DNA of 64,000 nt from contig JAQWGI010000006.1 of assembly GCA_029238315.1 (NCBI GenBank), positions 22,052-86,051 of the forward strand, in the 5' to 3' direction. A model generated the notes under the pieces. It worked only from the letters and a program-made list of their open reading frames with translations, was not told where the DNA came from and searched no databases. The stretch's first letter is position 1. Each line of letters opens with the position of its first letter. Source of the stretch: Polaribacter sp. (GTDB taxonomy: Bacteria > Bacteroidota > Bacteroidia > Flavobacteriales > Flavobacteriaceae). Positions 43,107 through 52,976 of the stretch are shown here, piece after piece. Both the position numbers and the translations under genes were made by a program.

Positions 43107-45561
43107 ATGATGTCTAGGAGCTCAAAATTCTTAATTATTACTTTACTTTTTACAACTTCTTTACTTTATTCTCAAAATAACACTCCAAAGAAAACACTTA
43201 CTATTAAGCGTAGCAATAACAAGGCTCCAAAAATTGATGGCTTGCTAAATGATCTTGCCTGGAAAGGGTTAGAAGTTGCAAAAGATTTTGTGATGTTAGA
43301 ACCTAATAATGGTGAAAAGGAAAATCCAGATTTTAAAACAGAAGTAAAAGTTTTATATGATGATGAAGCTATTTACGTTGCTGCAATGCTATACGATCCA
43401 AATCCATCTAAAATTGCACAAGAATTTACAAGTAGAGATAATTATGGTCAAGCAGATCATTTTACCTTAGTAATAAACCCAAACAATGATGGCTTAAATG
43501 CTATGCAATTTGAAGTTTTAATTACAGGAACTCAAGTAGACGCAAAAGTTACAAACGGAGATGAAGATAGAAACTGGAGCGCTGTTTGGAAAAGTGCTAC
43601 TAAAATTTTAGAAAACGGATGGTCTGTAGAAATGAAAATCCCTTATGCAGCACTTCGTTTTTCGAATGAAGAATTACAAACATGGGGCATTCAATTTGGT
43701 AGAAAATTAATCAATCAAAACGCACAGTATTCTTGGAACCCAATTGATAATAGAATAGGAATTTGGACGCAATATGATGGAATCTTAAAAGGAATTAGAA
43801 ATATTAATCCACCTACAAGATTGAGCTTCTACCCTTATGCATCAACAAATGTGGCTAATTTTGATGGAGAAACAGAATTCAATCAGAATATTGGTTTAGA
43901 TTTAAAATACGGAATTACAGAAAATTTCACTTTAGATTTAACATTGGTTCCAGATTTTGGTCAAGCAGCATTTGACAACATTACCTTAAATCTTGGTCCT
44001 TTTGAACAACGTTTTAATGAGCAAAGACAATTTTTTACCGAAGGTATAGAGTTATTTAATAAAGGAAGATTGTTTTATTCTAGAAGAATTGGAAACAAAC
44101 CTGTTGGATACAATGATATTGATGATAATCTGGCTACCAACGAAGAAACTTATGACAATCCAGATAAGGTTAACATGTTAAATGCCTTAAAAATTTCTGG
44201 AAGAACAAAAGGCGGATTAGGTATTGGCTTTTTTAACGCCGTTACGGATGAAACTAAAGCAACCATAAAAAAAAACCACTACAGAAGGTGGCTCTAATTC
44301 AGAGGAGTACTATTCAAAGATTACAGAACCTTTTGCAAATTACAATGTTTTAGTATTAGACCAACAATTCAATCAAAACTCATCTGTAACCCTTGTTAAC
44401 ACAAACGTTTTAAGAGAAGGTTCTTTTAGAGATGCAAATGTAACAGGCTTATTATATAGGCTTACAAATAAGGCTAATACATACTTTATTGATGGTTCTT
44501 TAAAAAGCAGCAACATTAAAGAAAATGGAACTACAGAAACTGGTTATGCTTTTGACTCTAGTATCGCAAAAATATCTGGAAATTGGCAAGGAGAAGTAGG
44601 ATACAACATGGAAGATGATGTATATGACTACAACGATCTAGGTTTTCAAAGAAGAAACAACAAACAAACTATTTATAGCAGAATAAGCTACAGAATATTA
44701 CAACCGTTAGGTAAATACAACAGCTTTAGAGTAAATTTTAGATTCAATAATGATTTTCTCTACAACCCAGGTGTGTATACTGGAAACAATTACAGAATTA
44801 ACTTCTTTGCAAACACAAACAAACGTTTTTCTTTTGGACTTACCATGAGAGGTAAACTTGGCAAACAAAAGGATTACTTTGAACCAAGAAGAGACGTGTC
44901 TGAAGGTATATTCTTAGAAAGAAATGCTGAAATTAATTTTGATGGATTTATCTCTACAGATTTTAGAAAAAAATTCGCCATAGACATTAAGGCTAACACA
45001 GGAAAAGTTTTAGACACAGATCAATCAAGGTTTGGATTTGAATTTGGTCCAAGATATCGTTTTAGCAATAAGATGAGTTTGGTGTATCAATTTAATTTTA
45101 ACAGTAATAAAAACGCTATTGGATTTGTAGATGATGATGCTGTAGCTATTATTTTTGGTAAAAGAAATTCTGATTCTTACGAAAATAGTGTATCTACAAA
45201 ATACAGCTTTAGCACTAAATCTTCGCTATCTTTATCTTTTAGACATTATTGGCAAACCGTAAAATACAATAGCCAATACTACAACCTAGACACAAACGGA
45301 AGACTAGAAACACATAGTTACACAGGAAACAATGATGTAAACTACAATAGTTGGAATCTAGATCTTAATTATTTATGGGAATTTGCACCAGGAAGTCAAT
45401 TAACAGCTTTTTACAGAAACTCTATCTTTAATGACAACGATCAGTCTGCTTTAAACTTTGTAAACAATATCAGAGATTTATTTAACCAACCTACTCTACA
45501 CACATTTTCTTTAAAATTTGTATATTTTATTGACTACAATAACATTAAAAATATTTTTTAA
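43107..45561 (+). pseudogene. DUF5916 outer membrane protein, frameshifted at a run of nine A
   Basis: The first frame (396 residues) has a signal peptide ending LLYSQ and a CBM9-like region (APKIDGLLNDLAWKGLEVAKDF, AIYVAAMLYDP, GWSVEMKIPYAALRFS). It stops just after nine A at 44267-44275. With one A removed the reading is TIKKTTTEGGSNSEEYYSKI and stays open to the stop at 45559-45561, covering the rest of the protein including a long barrel-like C-terminal part with N/Y/F-rich strands. The repaired product has 817 residues, normal for DUF5916 proteins, which are outer-membrane or secreted proteins of Bacteroidota with unknown function. Either a true pseudogene, a phase-variable gene or a homopolymer error. 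Confidence 0.88.
44267..44275 (+). repeat. Run of nine A at the DUF5916 frameshift
   Basis: Nine consecutive A. Eight would restore the 817-residue frame. Confidence 0.85.
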
Positions 45562-45638
45562 AAAAAATAAAACCTACAAGTAAGGATCTTGTTACACGAA
45601 AGCTTCAAGGTCTTTACTTTTTTATGACTTATTTTTAA

Positions 45639-45646
45639 TACTTTCG
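45639..45646 (+). promoter_or_regulatory. -7-like box of lolD
   Basis: TACTTTCG (one mismatch) ends 19 bases before the ATG at 45666. Confidence 0.4.
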
Positions 45647-45665
45647 TAGTTCTGATTTACCAATT

Positions 45666-46325
45666 ATGATCATCGCTAAAAACATACATAAATCGTACGG
45701 AAAACTCGCTGTTTTAAAAGGTGTTGATCTTCATATAAAAAAAGGAGAAGTTGTTGCTATCGTAGGCCCTTCTGGAGCTGGAAAAACAACCTTACTACAA
45801 ATTATAGGCACCTTAGACAAACCACAAACTGATGTTGATTATAAATTAAATTTAAACAGAAAATCTTTAAAAGGAATTTCTGATAATTTAATTTCTAAAT
45901 TTAGAAATCAACACATTGGTTTTATTTTTCAGTTTCATCAATTATTACCTGAATTTACAGCATTAGAAAATGTTTGTATTCCTGCTTTTATTGCAAAAAA
46001 AACAAAAAAAGAAACTGAGAAAAGAGCAAAAGAATTATTAGATTTCTTGGGCTTAAAAAATCGTTACCAACACAAACCTAACGAACTCTCTGGAGGAGAA
46101 CAACAACGCGTTGCCGTAGCAAGAGCACTCATCAACAATCCTGCTGTGATTTTAGCTGATGAACCTAGTGGAAACTTAGACTCTGTTTCAGCAAAAAACC
46201 TACACGAATTGTTTTTTAAACTTAGAGATGAGTTTAACCAAACATTTGTAATCGTTACTCACAATGAGGATTTGGCAAATATGGCCGATAGAAAGCTAGT
46301 AATGAAAGATGGATTAATTGTGTAA
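45666..46325 (+). CDS. lolD: Lipoprotein-releasing system ATPase LolD
   Basis: Energises release of outer-membrane lipoproteins from the inner membrane (LolCDE). The 219 residues have Walker [10 protein letters not shown], the LolD/MacB-type [20 protein letters not shown] (Q-loop), signature [11 protein letters not shown], Walker [13 protein letters not shown] and H-loop [13 protein letters not shown]. The LolC/E permeases are not adjacent. MacB-family ATPases look alike, so LolD rests on overall match. Cytoplasmic face of the inner membrane. Confidence 0.9.
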   Translation: MIIAKNIHKSYGKLAVLKGVDLHIKKGEVVAIVGPSGAGKTTLLQIIGTLDKPQTDVDYKLNLNRKSLKGISDNLISKFRNQHIGFIFQFHQLLPEFTALENVCIPAFIAKKTKKETEKRAKELLDFLGLKNRYQHKPNELSGGEQQRVAVARALINNPAVILADEPSGNLDSVSAKNLHELFFKLRDEFNQTFVIVTHNEDLANMADRKLVMKDGLIV

Positions 46326-46361
46326 AAATGCCGTTAGCATTGCCAAAAAAATCAATATAAA

Positions 46362-46913
46362 ATGAAAGAAACATTTCAAAAAGCTATTGCTTTTATTAAA
46401 AAACCCACTAAAGAAAAAGACAGCAATACAGCTTTAACATATCGATTTAAAATATTTTTTCATTTACTAACAATAAGTATACTTACTGGATTTGTTTTTT
46501 CGCCTTTATTTGTAATTATTGAACAATTAGGGTGGATTGACATGGAAGATCATGCAATAGATGAAATGATGAAGCAGTTTACAAAGCCAGTGATTCTATT
46601 TCTTACGATTGTAATTGCACCAGTATTTGAAGAATTGATTTTTAGGGCTCCAATTACATTATTTAAAAGCAACAAAGCTTTTAGAATAGGTTTCTACAGC
46701 TTTACAATACTTTTTGCTTTGATACATATTACCAACTACACCATTACAACAAACGTAATTCTTTTAACACCTTTATTAGTTGCTCCTCAGCTTTTTGTAG
46801 GTGCTTATTTTGGATACATTAGAACAAAGTTTCATCTTGGCTGGAGCATGTTATTACACGCTGCCTATAATGCTTTTTTTATATTAATTGCAATCTCTTT
46901 TGGCACAATTTAA
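46362..46913 (+). CDS. CPBP-family intramembrane metalloprotease (CAAX-like)
   Basis: A 183-residue membrane protein with four to five spans. The active-site motifs are APVFEELIFRAP (E-E-x-x-x-R) at about residues 85-96 and HLGWSMLLHAAYNAFF (C-terminal His and Asn) near 150-165. The middle His lies in LIHITNYT. The family cleaves or processes membrane and peptide substrates; target not known. The stop codon overlaps the next ATG by one base, so it is translationally coupled to the TIGR02757 gene. Confidence 0.88.
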   Translation: MKETFQKAIAFIKKPTKEKDSNTALTYRFKIFFHLLTISILTGFVFSPLFVIIEQLGWIDMEDHAIDEMMKQFTKPVILFLTIVIAPVFEELIFRAPITLFKSNKAFRIGFYSFTILFALIHITNYTITTNVILLTPLLVAPQLFVGAYFGYIRTKFHLGWSMLLHAAYNAFFILIAISFGTI

Positions 46914-47677
46914 TGACAAAAGAAGCCTTAAAAGAGTTTTTGGACGAGAAAGTTACACAGTATAACAATCCAAAATTTATAACAACAGATCCAATTCAAA
47001 TTCCGCATTTATTTTCAAAAAAAGAAGATATTGAAATTGCAGGTTTTCTAGCTGCAACTATTGCTTGGGGTAATCGAAAAATGATCATCAAGAATTCCCA
47101 TAAATTAATGAATTTACTAGATGATGCTCCTCATGATTTTATTATCAATCATCAAGAAAAAGATCTAGAAAGGTTTGAAGGCTTTGTTCATAGAACATTT
47201 AATTCGATAGATATTAAGCAGTTTGTAAAATCGCTACAACACCTATATTTATATCATGGCGGACTAGAAAAATCGCTTATTATCAAAGACAATTCATCAA
47301 ATTATAGAACAGCTATTTCTAATTTCAAAGAATTATTTTTTGCAATACCTCATCAACAAAGAACACAAAAACACATATCCGACCCAATAAAGGGTTCTGC
47401 TGCAAAAAGAATTCATATGTACTTAAGATGGATGGTCAGAAAAGACAATTCTGGTGTAGATTTTGGGGTTTGGGATACACATAATCCAACACACCTATCG
47501 TGTCCGATTGATGTACATTCTGGTAATGTTGCCAGAAAACTAGGAATGCTTAAAAGAAAACAAAACGATTGGAAAGCAGTTTCAGAACTAGATTACAACT
47601 TACGCCTCTTAGATAAAAACGATCCTTCTAAATACGATTTTGCACTCTTTGGGCTAGGAGTATTCGAAGGCTTTTAA
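46913..47677 (+). CDS. TIGR02757 family (DUF2400) protein
   Basis: A 254-residue soluble protein with family blocks KFITTDPIQIPHLFSKKEDIEIAGFLAATIAWGNRKMII (short matches: PIQIPHLFSKKEDIEI and ATIAWGNRKMI), KRIHMYLRWMVRKDN, GVWDTHNPTHLSCPIDVHSGNVAR and LFGLGVFEGF. The family has no settled function; the fold is thought to relate to helix-hairpin-helix DNA glycosylases. It starts inside the stop codon of the CPBP gene. Confidence 0.9.
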   Translation: MTKEALKEFLDEKVTQYNNPKFITTDPIQIPHLFSKKEDIEIAGFLAATIAWGNRKMIIKNSHKLMNLLDDAPHDFIINHQEKDLERFEGFVHRTFNSIDIKQFVKSLQHLYLYHGGLEKSLIIKDNSSNYRTAISNFKELFFAIPHQQRTQKHISDPIKGSAAKRIHMYLRWMVRKDNSGVDFGVWDTHNPTHLSCPIDVHSGNVARKLGMLKRKQNDWKAVSELDYNLRLLDKNDPSKYDFALFGLGVFEGF

Positions 47678-47703
47678 TTCAAAAAAAGTCAATTTAGTTT
47701 CCC

Positions 47704-47711
47704 TATATTTG
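47704..47711 (+). promoter_or_regulatory. -7 box of the BatA gene
   Basis: TATATTTG ends 17 bases before the ATG at 47729. Confidence 0.5.
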
Positions 47712-47728
47712 AAATCTAATTTTACTAC

Positions 47729-49687
47729 ATGCAATTTCAACATCCAGAGATTTTATACTTTTTAGGTTTGATAATCATTCCTATTTTAGTGCATTTATTT
47801 CAGTTGCAAAAATTTAAAAAAACACCTTTTACTAACGTTGCTTTTTTACAAAAATTAATACAACAAAGCCGTAAAAGTTCTAAGTTAAAAAAATGGCTTC
47901 TTTTATTGTTGAGAATTGTGCTTTTTACCACGTTAATCATTGCCTTTTCACAACCTTACTTGAGTCATAAAAAAGCAGCAAAAAAACAGCACATTTTTAT
48001 CTATTTAGATAATTCTTTGAGTTTAGATTCTAATGGAAAAAAGGGAAACTTACTGCAAAACACCATCAAAGAAATTATAGAGAATAGCTCTAAAAAAGAA
48101 ACCTACAGTTTGCTCACTAATTCTAATTCTTATGAAAACTTAAATAATATTGAGCTCAAGAAAGTACTATTAGAGACAAAAAAAGAAGCCTCTTTTAGAG
48201 ACTTAGAAGAAATTTTACTTAAAGTAGAAAAGTTAAATTTAAAAAAAACAAACACTTTAAATAAGAATATATTAATTTCTGATTTTCAAGATTATACTAA
48301 AAAAAATAACATAGATTTTACAAATGTAACATCCGCTATTTCGTTTGTAAAACTGCGTGCAGTGCAAAAAAATAATCTTTCTGTAGATAGCGTATTTATA
48401 GAAAAAATTAACAACAATGCTTTTACAGTTAATGCAATAATAAAAAATCAAGGTAATTTAAAAAGTAATGTTTCAATTGCGCTTTACAGCAACAACACAC
48501 TTGTATCAAAACAAACGTTTAATATCAAAAAAAATACAACAAAAAACATCAAGTTCCCTATTCAGAATCAATTAAAAATAAATGGAAAAATTGTATTAGA
48601 TTTTGATGATATTTTTAGCTTTGACAACAGTTTTTATTTTAACGTAAATACGTCAAAAAAAAGCACTGTTTTTAGTGTGGGAAAGTCGCCTGGTTTTTTA
48701 TCAAAAGTGTATGCTGAAAATGAATTCAATTTTAATTGGAGTTCTTTGCAAAATATCAATTACAATGCTTTAGAAAAACAAGAGCTCATTTTATTGAATG
48801 AAATAGAAGAAATACCTACAGATTTTATTACGTTTTTAGCAAGACATCTAAAAGATGGAAAAGATTTGGTAATAATTCCGAGCACAAATTCAAACATAAA
48901 TTCATACAACCTACTTTTCGAGAAATTAAATATTGGCAATATTTCATATAAAATTTCAGACTCTTTACGAATTACCAATATTAATTTTAAGAATCCTTTT
49001 TTAAGAAATGTTTTTTCTAAAGAGGTTCAAAACTTTCAATACCCTAATGTTAAAAGCCATTACAAATCTAACTTTAAACAAGCAACTCCTATTTTAAGTT
49101 TTGAAAATGAAGAACATTTCATCAATCAAATTCGAATCAACAACGGGAATCTATTTTGGATTTCAAGTGCTCTCAATAAAGAAAACAGCAATTTCACAAA
49201 CTCACCTTTAGTGGTTCCAATATTTTATAATTTTAGAAAATTTAATACAAAATACCCCAAATCTTCTTACACAATTGGAGAGACAACCACTGTAGACATC
49301 GCTACTGTTTTAAAGAAAGATGAAGTACTAACAGTAGATGGCCCAGAAAATTCATTTATTCCTCTACAACAACAATATGCATCAAAAACCTCTATAACTA
49401 TTGGAGTTCAACCCAAAGAGAAAGGTTTTTACACGGTGAAAAAACAAAACACTACTATAGAAACTCTTGCTTTTAACTACAGTTCTTCTGAAAGTATATT
49501 GAATTTCTTAGACATAAAAGAAATTATTAAAAATCACCAAAACCTTGAATACAGTGAATCTACAACAGCTGTTTTGCAAAAAAACAAAGCCAAAAACAAA
49601 GTTACTTGGCTTTGGAAATGGTTTTTAGCGTTAGCTATTGTATCTTTGTTCTTTGAAATATTGATTTTAAAATTCTTTAAACCATGA
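47729..49687 (+). CDS. BatA/von Willebrand-like membrane protein
   Basis: A 652-residue protein. The N-terminal BatA domain shows two membrane spans (residues about 8-24 and 55-75) around FKKTPFTNVAFLQKLIQQSR. A von Willebrand factor A-like domain follows, with a degenerate metal site IFIYLDNSLSLDSNG (D-x-S-x-S). A long extracytoplasmic region and a C-terminal span (about residues 630-648, WFLALAIVSLFFEIL) complete it. Related Bat proteins are linked to aerotolerance and to complexes with MoxR ATPases, none of which is here. The stop codon overlaps the next ATG (ATGA), so translation is coupled. Confidence 0.85.
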   Translation: MQFQHPEILYFLGLIIIPILVHLFQLQKFKKTPFTNVAFLQKLIQQSRKSSKLKKWLLLLLRIVLFTTLIIAFSQPYLSHKKAAKKQHIFIYLDNSLSLDSNGKKGNLLQNTIKEIIENSSKKETYSLLTNSNSYENLNNIELKKVLLETKKEASFRDLEEILLKVEKLNLKKTNTLNKNILISDFQDYTKKNNIDFTNVTSAISFVKLRAVQKNNLSVDSVFIEKINNNAFTVNAIIKNQGNLKSNVSIALYSNNTLVSKQTFNIKKNTTKNIKFPIQNQLKINGKIVLDFDDIFSFDNSFYFNVNTSKKSTVFSVGKSPGFLSKVYAENEFNFNWSSLQNINYNALEKQELILLNEIEEIPTDFITFLARHLKDGKDLVIIPSTNSNINSYNLLFEKLNIGNISYKISDSLRITNINFKNPFLRNVFSKEVQNFQYPNVKSHYKSNFKQATPILSFENEEHFINQIRINNGNLFWISSALNKENSNFTNSPLVVPIFYNFRKFNTKYPKSSYTIGETTTVDIATVLKKDEVLTVDGPENSFIPLQQQYASKTSITIGVQPKEKGFYTVKKQNTTIETLAFNYSSSESILNFLDIKEIIKNHQNLEYSESTTAVLQKNKAKNKVTWLWKWFLALAIVSLFFEILILKFFKP

Positions 49688-50940
49688 GTACGCTACTTAA
49701 ATCAGCTACTATAATAGACGCAAGCAGTCAATTCAATAATCAAAAAAAAGACATTTTAATTACCGATGGCGTAATTAAAAAAATCGAAGATCTGATTCCA
49801 ACCAAACCAAATTATACTGTTATAAATCTAAAAAACCTACATGTTTCATGTGGTTGGTTTGACACAAGTGTTTCTTTTGGAGAACCTGGTTTTGAAGAAA
49901 GAGAAAACATTGCAAACGGTTTAAAAACTTCAGCGAAAAGTGGGTTTACAGCAGTTGCTATTAATTCTAACACAAATCCATATATAGATAATAAATCTGC
50001 GGTAGAGTTTTTAATCAATAAAGGGAAAGGATTTGCTACTTCATTATTCCCGATTGCTTCCTTAACACAAAAAAGCGAAGGAAAAGAAATGGCTGAGCTT
50101 TACGACATGCAACAATCTGGGGCTATTGCCTTTGGAGATTACAACAAATCAATAAGCAATGACAACTTAATGAAAGTTGCTCTATTGTATGCTCAGAATT
50201 TTAATGGAACTATTTTAAGCTTCCCAAAAAATAATTCAATTACAGCAGAAGGACTAGCCAATGAAGGAAAAAACAGCACCATTTTAGGCTTAAAAGGAAT
50301 TCCTGCTTTAGCTGAGCATCTACAAATTGCTAGAGATTTATTTTTACTAGAGTATACTGGTGGAAAACTACATATTCCAACAATTTCTACGGCAGCATCT
50401 GTAAAACTGATAAAAGAAGCTAAAAAGAACGGTTTACAAGTAACCTGTAGTGTTAGCGCACATCATTTAACTTTGAATGACGATGAGTTGCATGGATTTA
50501 ACAGCAACGTAAAGGTTACACCTCCCTTACGAACTCCAAAAGATTGCAAAGCGTTGATAAAAGCTGTAAAAAGCGGAGTTATTGACATCATTACCTCAGA
50601 TCACAACCCCATAGATATAGAGCACAAAAAAGTGGAATTTAGTGCTGCAAAAAATGGAACAATTGGATTAGAAAGTTGTTTTGGAGCTATCAATACAGTG
50701 TTAAAACTATCTGAAAGCATTGAAGCCTTAACAACTAAGCCTAGAGCCATTTTTGGCTTAAAAAACATCTCTATTTCTATTGGGAATACTGCAGACATTA
50801 CCTTATTCAATCCAGAATTCAACTACACATTCACAAAAGAAAATATCTTATCAACTTCTAAAAACTCAGCTTTTTTAGGAAAGGAATTAAAAGGAAAAGC
50901 ATACGGAGTTTTTGCAAAAAACCAATTAACAATCCATTGA
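49684..50940 (+). CDS. Dihydroorotase homologue lacking metal ligands (PyrC'-like)
   Basis: A 418-residue amidohydrolase-fold protein of the dihydroorotase family. The usual HxH metal motif is replaced: the segment reads HVSCGWFDTSVSFGEPGFEERE, and the His expected before the next conserved ST is Thr (LHIPTISTAASVKLI). VSAHHLTLNDDEL and ITSDHNPIDIEHKK remain. Loss of HxH and of one zinc ligand suggests a non-catalytic protein. Aquifex and Pseudomonas have inactive PyrC' partners of aspartate carbamoyltransferase, but no pyrB lies here. A functional PyrC is expected elsewhere. ATGA overlap with the BatA gene. Confidence 0.8.
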   Translation: MSTLLKSATIIDASSQFNNQKKDILITDGVIKKIEDLIPTKPNYTVINLKNLHVSCGWFDTSVSFGEPGFEERENIANGLKTSAKSGFTAVAINSNTNPYIDNKSAVEFLINKGKGFATSLFPIASLTQKSEGKEMAELYDMQQSGAIAFGDYNKSISNDNLMKVALLYAQNFNGTILSFPKNNSITAEGLANEGKNSTILGLKGIPALAEHLQIARDLFLLEYTGGKLHIPTISTAASVKLIKEAKKNGLQVTCSVSAHHLTLNDDELHGFNSNVKVTPPLRTPKDCKALIKAVKSGVIDIITSDHNPIDIEHKKVEFSAAKNGTIGLESCFGAINTVLKLSESIEALTTKPRAIFGLKNISISIGNTADITLFNPEFNYTFTKENILSTSKNSAFLGKELKGKAYGVFAKNQLTIH

Positions 50941-50955
50941 TTTTCAGAAGTATAC

Positions 50956-51672
50956 ATGCTAAATCTTGATATCCAAGAAAATAATTATATGAATGCTGTA
51001 GTTGAAAAAAATAAATACACACACATGAAATCACCATTGCAATATAAGATTCGTCAACCAAAAACAGCACACGAAAATCCGCCATTATTAATTCTACTTC
51101 ATGGATACGGTAGCAACGAAGAAGATTTATTTTCTTTCGCATCAGAACTGCCAGACGAGTTATTAATTGTAAGCGCAAGAGCACCGTTTGACATGAATTT
51201 TGGCGGTTATGCGTGGTATGCAATTACCTTAGGTGCTAATGATGAAAAGTTTTCTGATTTAGATGAAGCAAGAAAATCTCTCACAAAAATTGCGGATTTT
51301 ATTGAGTATTTAAAAGCAACCTACAAAACAGATTCTAAAAACACGTTTTTATTAGGGTTTAGTCAAGGCGCTATTCTAAGTTATGCGCTGAGTTTGAATT
51401 ACCCAAATAAAGTGAATCATGTGCTTGCTTTAAGCGGATATCTGAATGAGGATTTAGTACCAAATTCGGTTATAGACTTAAACATTGAAACTGATTATTA
51501 CATTTCTCACGGAACTGTAGATCAGGTTTTACCCGTTGACTGGGCAAGAAAAGCACCCGCTTATTTGAATGACAACAATTTAAAAAATGTATATTCTGAA
51601 TATCCGGTTGGTCATGGAGTTGCTCCACAAAACTTTTACAGCTTTAAATCTTGGATTGAAGAACGTCTATAA
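50956..51672 (+). CDS. Alpha/beta hydrolase (carboxylesterase/phospholipase family)
   Basis: A 238-residue alpha/beta hydrolase. PPLLILLHGYGSNEEDLFSFASEL is the N-terminal strand and oxyanion region (short match: LILLHGYGSNEEDLF). The catalytic Ser is in LLGFSQGAILS, the Asp in HGTVDQVLPV and the His in PVGHGVAPQ. The family includes esterases such as YpfH and phospholipase/carboxylesterases. Substrate not known. Start uncertain: the ATG at 50956 gives the longest form; ATGs at 50989 and 51025 give forms closer to common lengths (about 215-227 residues). Confidence 0.85.
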   Translation: MLNLDIQENNYMNAVVEKNKYTHMKSPLQYKIRQPKTAHENPPLLILLHGYGSNEEDLFSFASELPDELLIVSARAPFDMNFGGYAWYAITLGANDEKFSDLDEARKSLTKIADFIEYLKATYKTDSKNTFLLGFSQGAILSYALSLNYPNKVNHVLALSGYLNEDLVPNSVIDLNIETDYYISHGTVDQVLPVDWARKAPAYLNDNNLKNVYSEYPVGHGVAPQNFYSFKSWIEERL

Positions 51673-51692
51673 GTCAACTTTAACTTTCTAAC

Positions 51693-51718
51693 AATACGCC
51701 TTTACGGGTAAACGTATT
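51693..51718. repeat. Imperfect hairpin after the esterase gene
   Basis: AATACG...TTTAC / GTAAA...CGTATT makes a nested stem with two unpaired C and a GG loop. There is no T run, so this is not a classic terminator. Confidence 0.4.
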
Positions 51719-51842
51719 ACTTTAAAAATACAAAATACATACTAGAATTAGAAATTGAGTTTTACAGTTGAGAGCATTAAAGTAAAATAAAGCATTTAAT
51801 CCCTAAATTAGCAGTAAAAAAACTTTTAAAAACGATACTCAA

Positions 51843-52976
51843 ATGAAAAATTACAAATTTTTATGTATGATTATTCTAATTTTGAATTCAAATTTATATG
51901 CGCAAAAAAGAGTTCGAGATTACGGAATAGAAGTTGGTGTTTTAAAACCAGGACAAAATAACGCAATTACAGATGTTGCTGGAGTAAAAGTTGGGCATAC
52001 AACACTTATTAAAAATGATAATATTAGAACCGGAGTAACTGCAATTTTACCACATTCCGATAATATTTTTCAATACAAAGTTCCTGCTGCAATTTATCTT
52101 GGAAATGGTTTTGGAAAATTAGCTGGATATAGTCAAGTTAAAGAATTAGGAAACATTGAAACACCAATTATTCTTACAAATACATTAAGTGTTCCTACTG
52201 CTTCAAATGCGTTAATAAGCTATACTTTAAAACAAGTAGAAAATAAAAATGTAGGTTCTGTAAATTCTGTTGTCGGAGAAACGAATGATGGATATTTAAA
52301 TGACATCAGAGGAAGACATGTCAAAGAAAATGATGTTTTAGATGCTATTAAAAATGCAAAAGCTGGAAAAGTAACTGAAGGAAATGTTGGCGCTGGAACT
52401 GGAACCATTTGCTTTGGTTATAAAGGCGGAATCGGAACTTCATCAAGAGTGATTCCTAAAAAACTTGGAGGATATACTGTTGGTGTTTTAGTACAAACAA
52501 ATTTTGGTGGGATTTTTGAGTTGAATGGCGTTCCTGTTGCAAAAGAGCTAGACAATTATCCAAGAAGTTATACGTATGATGTAGATGGCTCTTGTATGAT
52601 TGTTGTAATGACTGATGCTCCATTAAGTGCTAGAAACTTAGAACGTTTAGCAAAACGCGCAATAATGGGTTTAGCAAAAACTGGCGGAATTGCATCAAAC
52701 GGTAGCGGCGACTATGTAATTGCTGTTTCAACAGCTAAAGAAAATAGAATTCCTTATAGAAGTGAGTCTAAATTTTTAGAAAAAAAAGAATTACGCAACA
52801 GCGTTATTTCTCCTTTATTTTTAGCAACCATTGAAGCAACTGAAGAAGCAATTTTGAATTCACTTTTTGCTGCTAATACTTTAAAAGGAAAAGACAATCA
52901 CAAAGTAAAATCTATACCAATTGATAAGGTAATTGAGATTGTAAAAAAACACAACGGAATTCAACAGAAAAATTAG
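51843..52976 (+). CDS. P1 family peptidase (DmpA/S58), exported
   Basis: A 377-residue Ntn-hydrolase aminopeptidase of family S58. The signal peptide is MKNYKFLCMIILILNSNLYAQ. Family blocks are GVTAILPHSDNIF, NGFGKLAGYSQ, NTLSVPTASNALISY, GNVGAGTGTICFGYKGGIGTSSRV (autocleavage region with the new N-terminal Ser/Thr, in short pieces), TDAPLSARNLERLAKRA and LAKTGGIASNGSGDYVIA. DmpA-type enzymes release N-terminal D- or L-amino acids; the natural substrate here is not known. Probably periplasmic. Its stop codon abuts the stop of the convergent MFS gene. Confidence 0.9.
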   Translation: MKNYKFLCMIILILNSNLYAQKRVRDYGIEVGVLKPGQNNAITDVAGVKVGHTTLIKNDNIRTGVTAILPHSDNIFQYKVPAAIYLGNGFGKLAGYSQVKELGNIETPIILTNTLSVPTASNALISYTLKQVENKNVGSVNSVVGETNDGYLNDIRGRHVKENDVLDAIKNAKAGKVTEGNVGAGTGTICFGYKGGIGTSSRVIPKKLGGYTVGVLVQTNFGGIFELNGVPVAKELDNYPRSYTYDVDGSCMIVVMTDAPLSARNLERLAKRAIMGLAKTGGIASNGSGDYVIAVSTAKENRIPYRSESKFLEKKELRNSVISPLFLATIEATEEAILNSLFAANTLKGKDNHKVKSIPIDKVIEIVKKHNGIQQKN

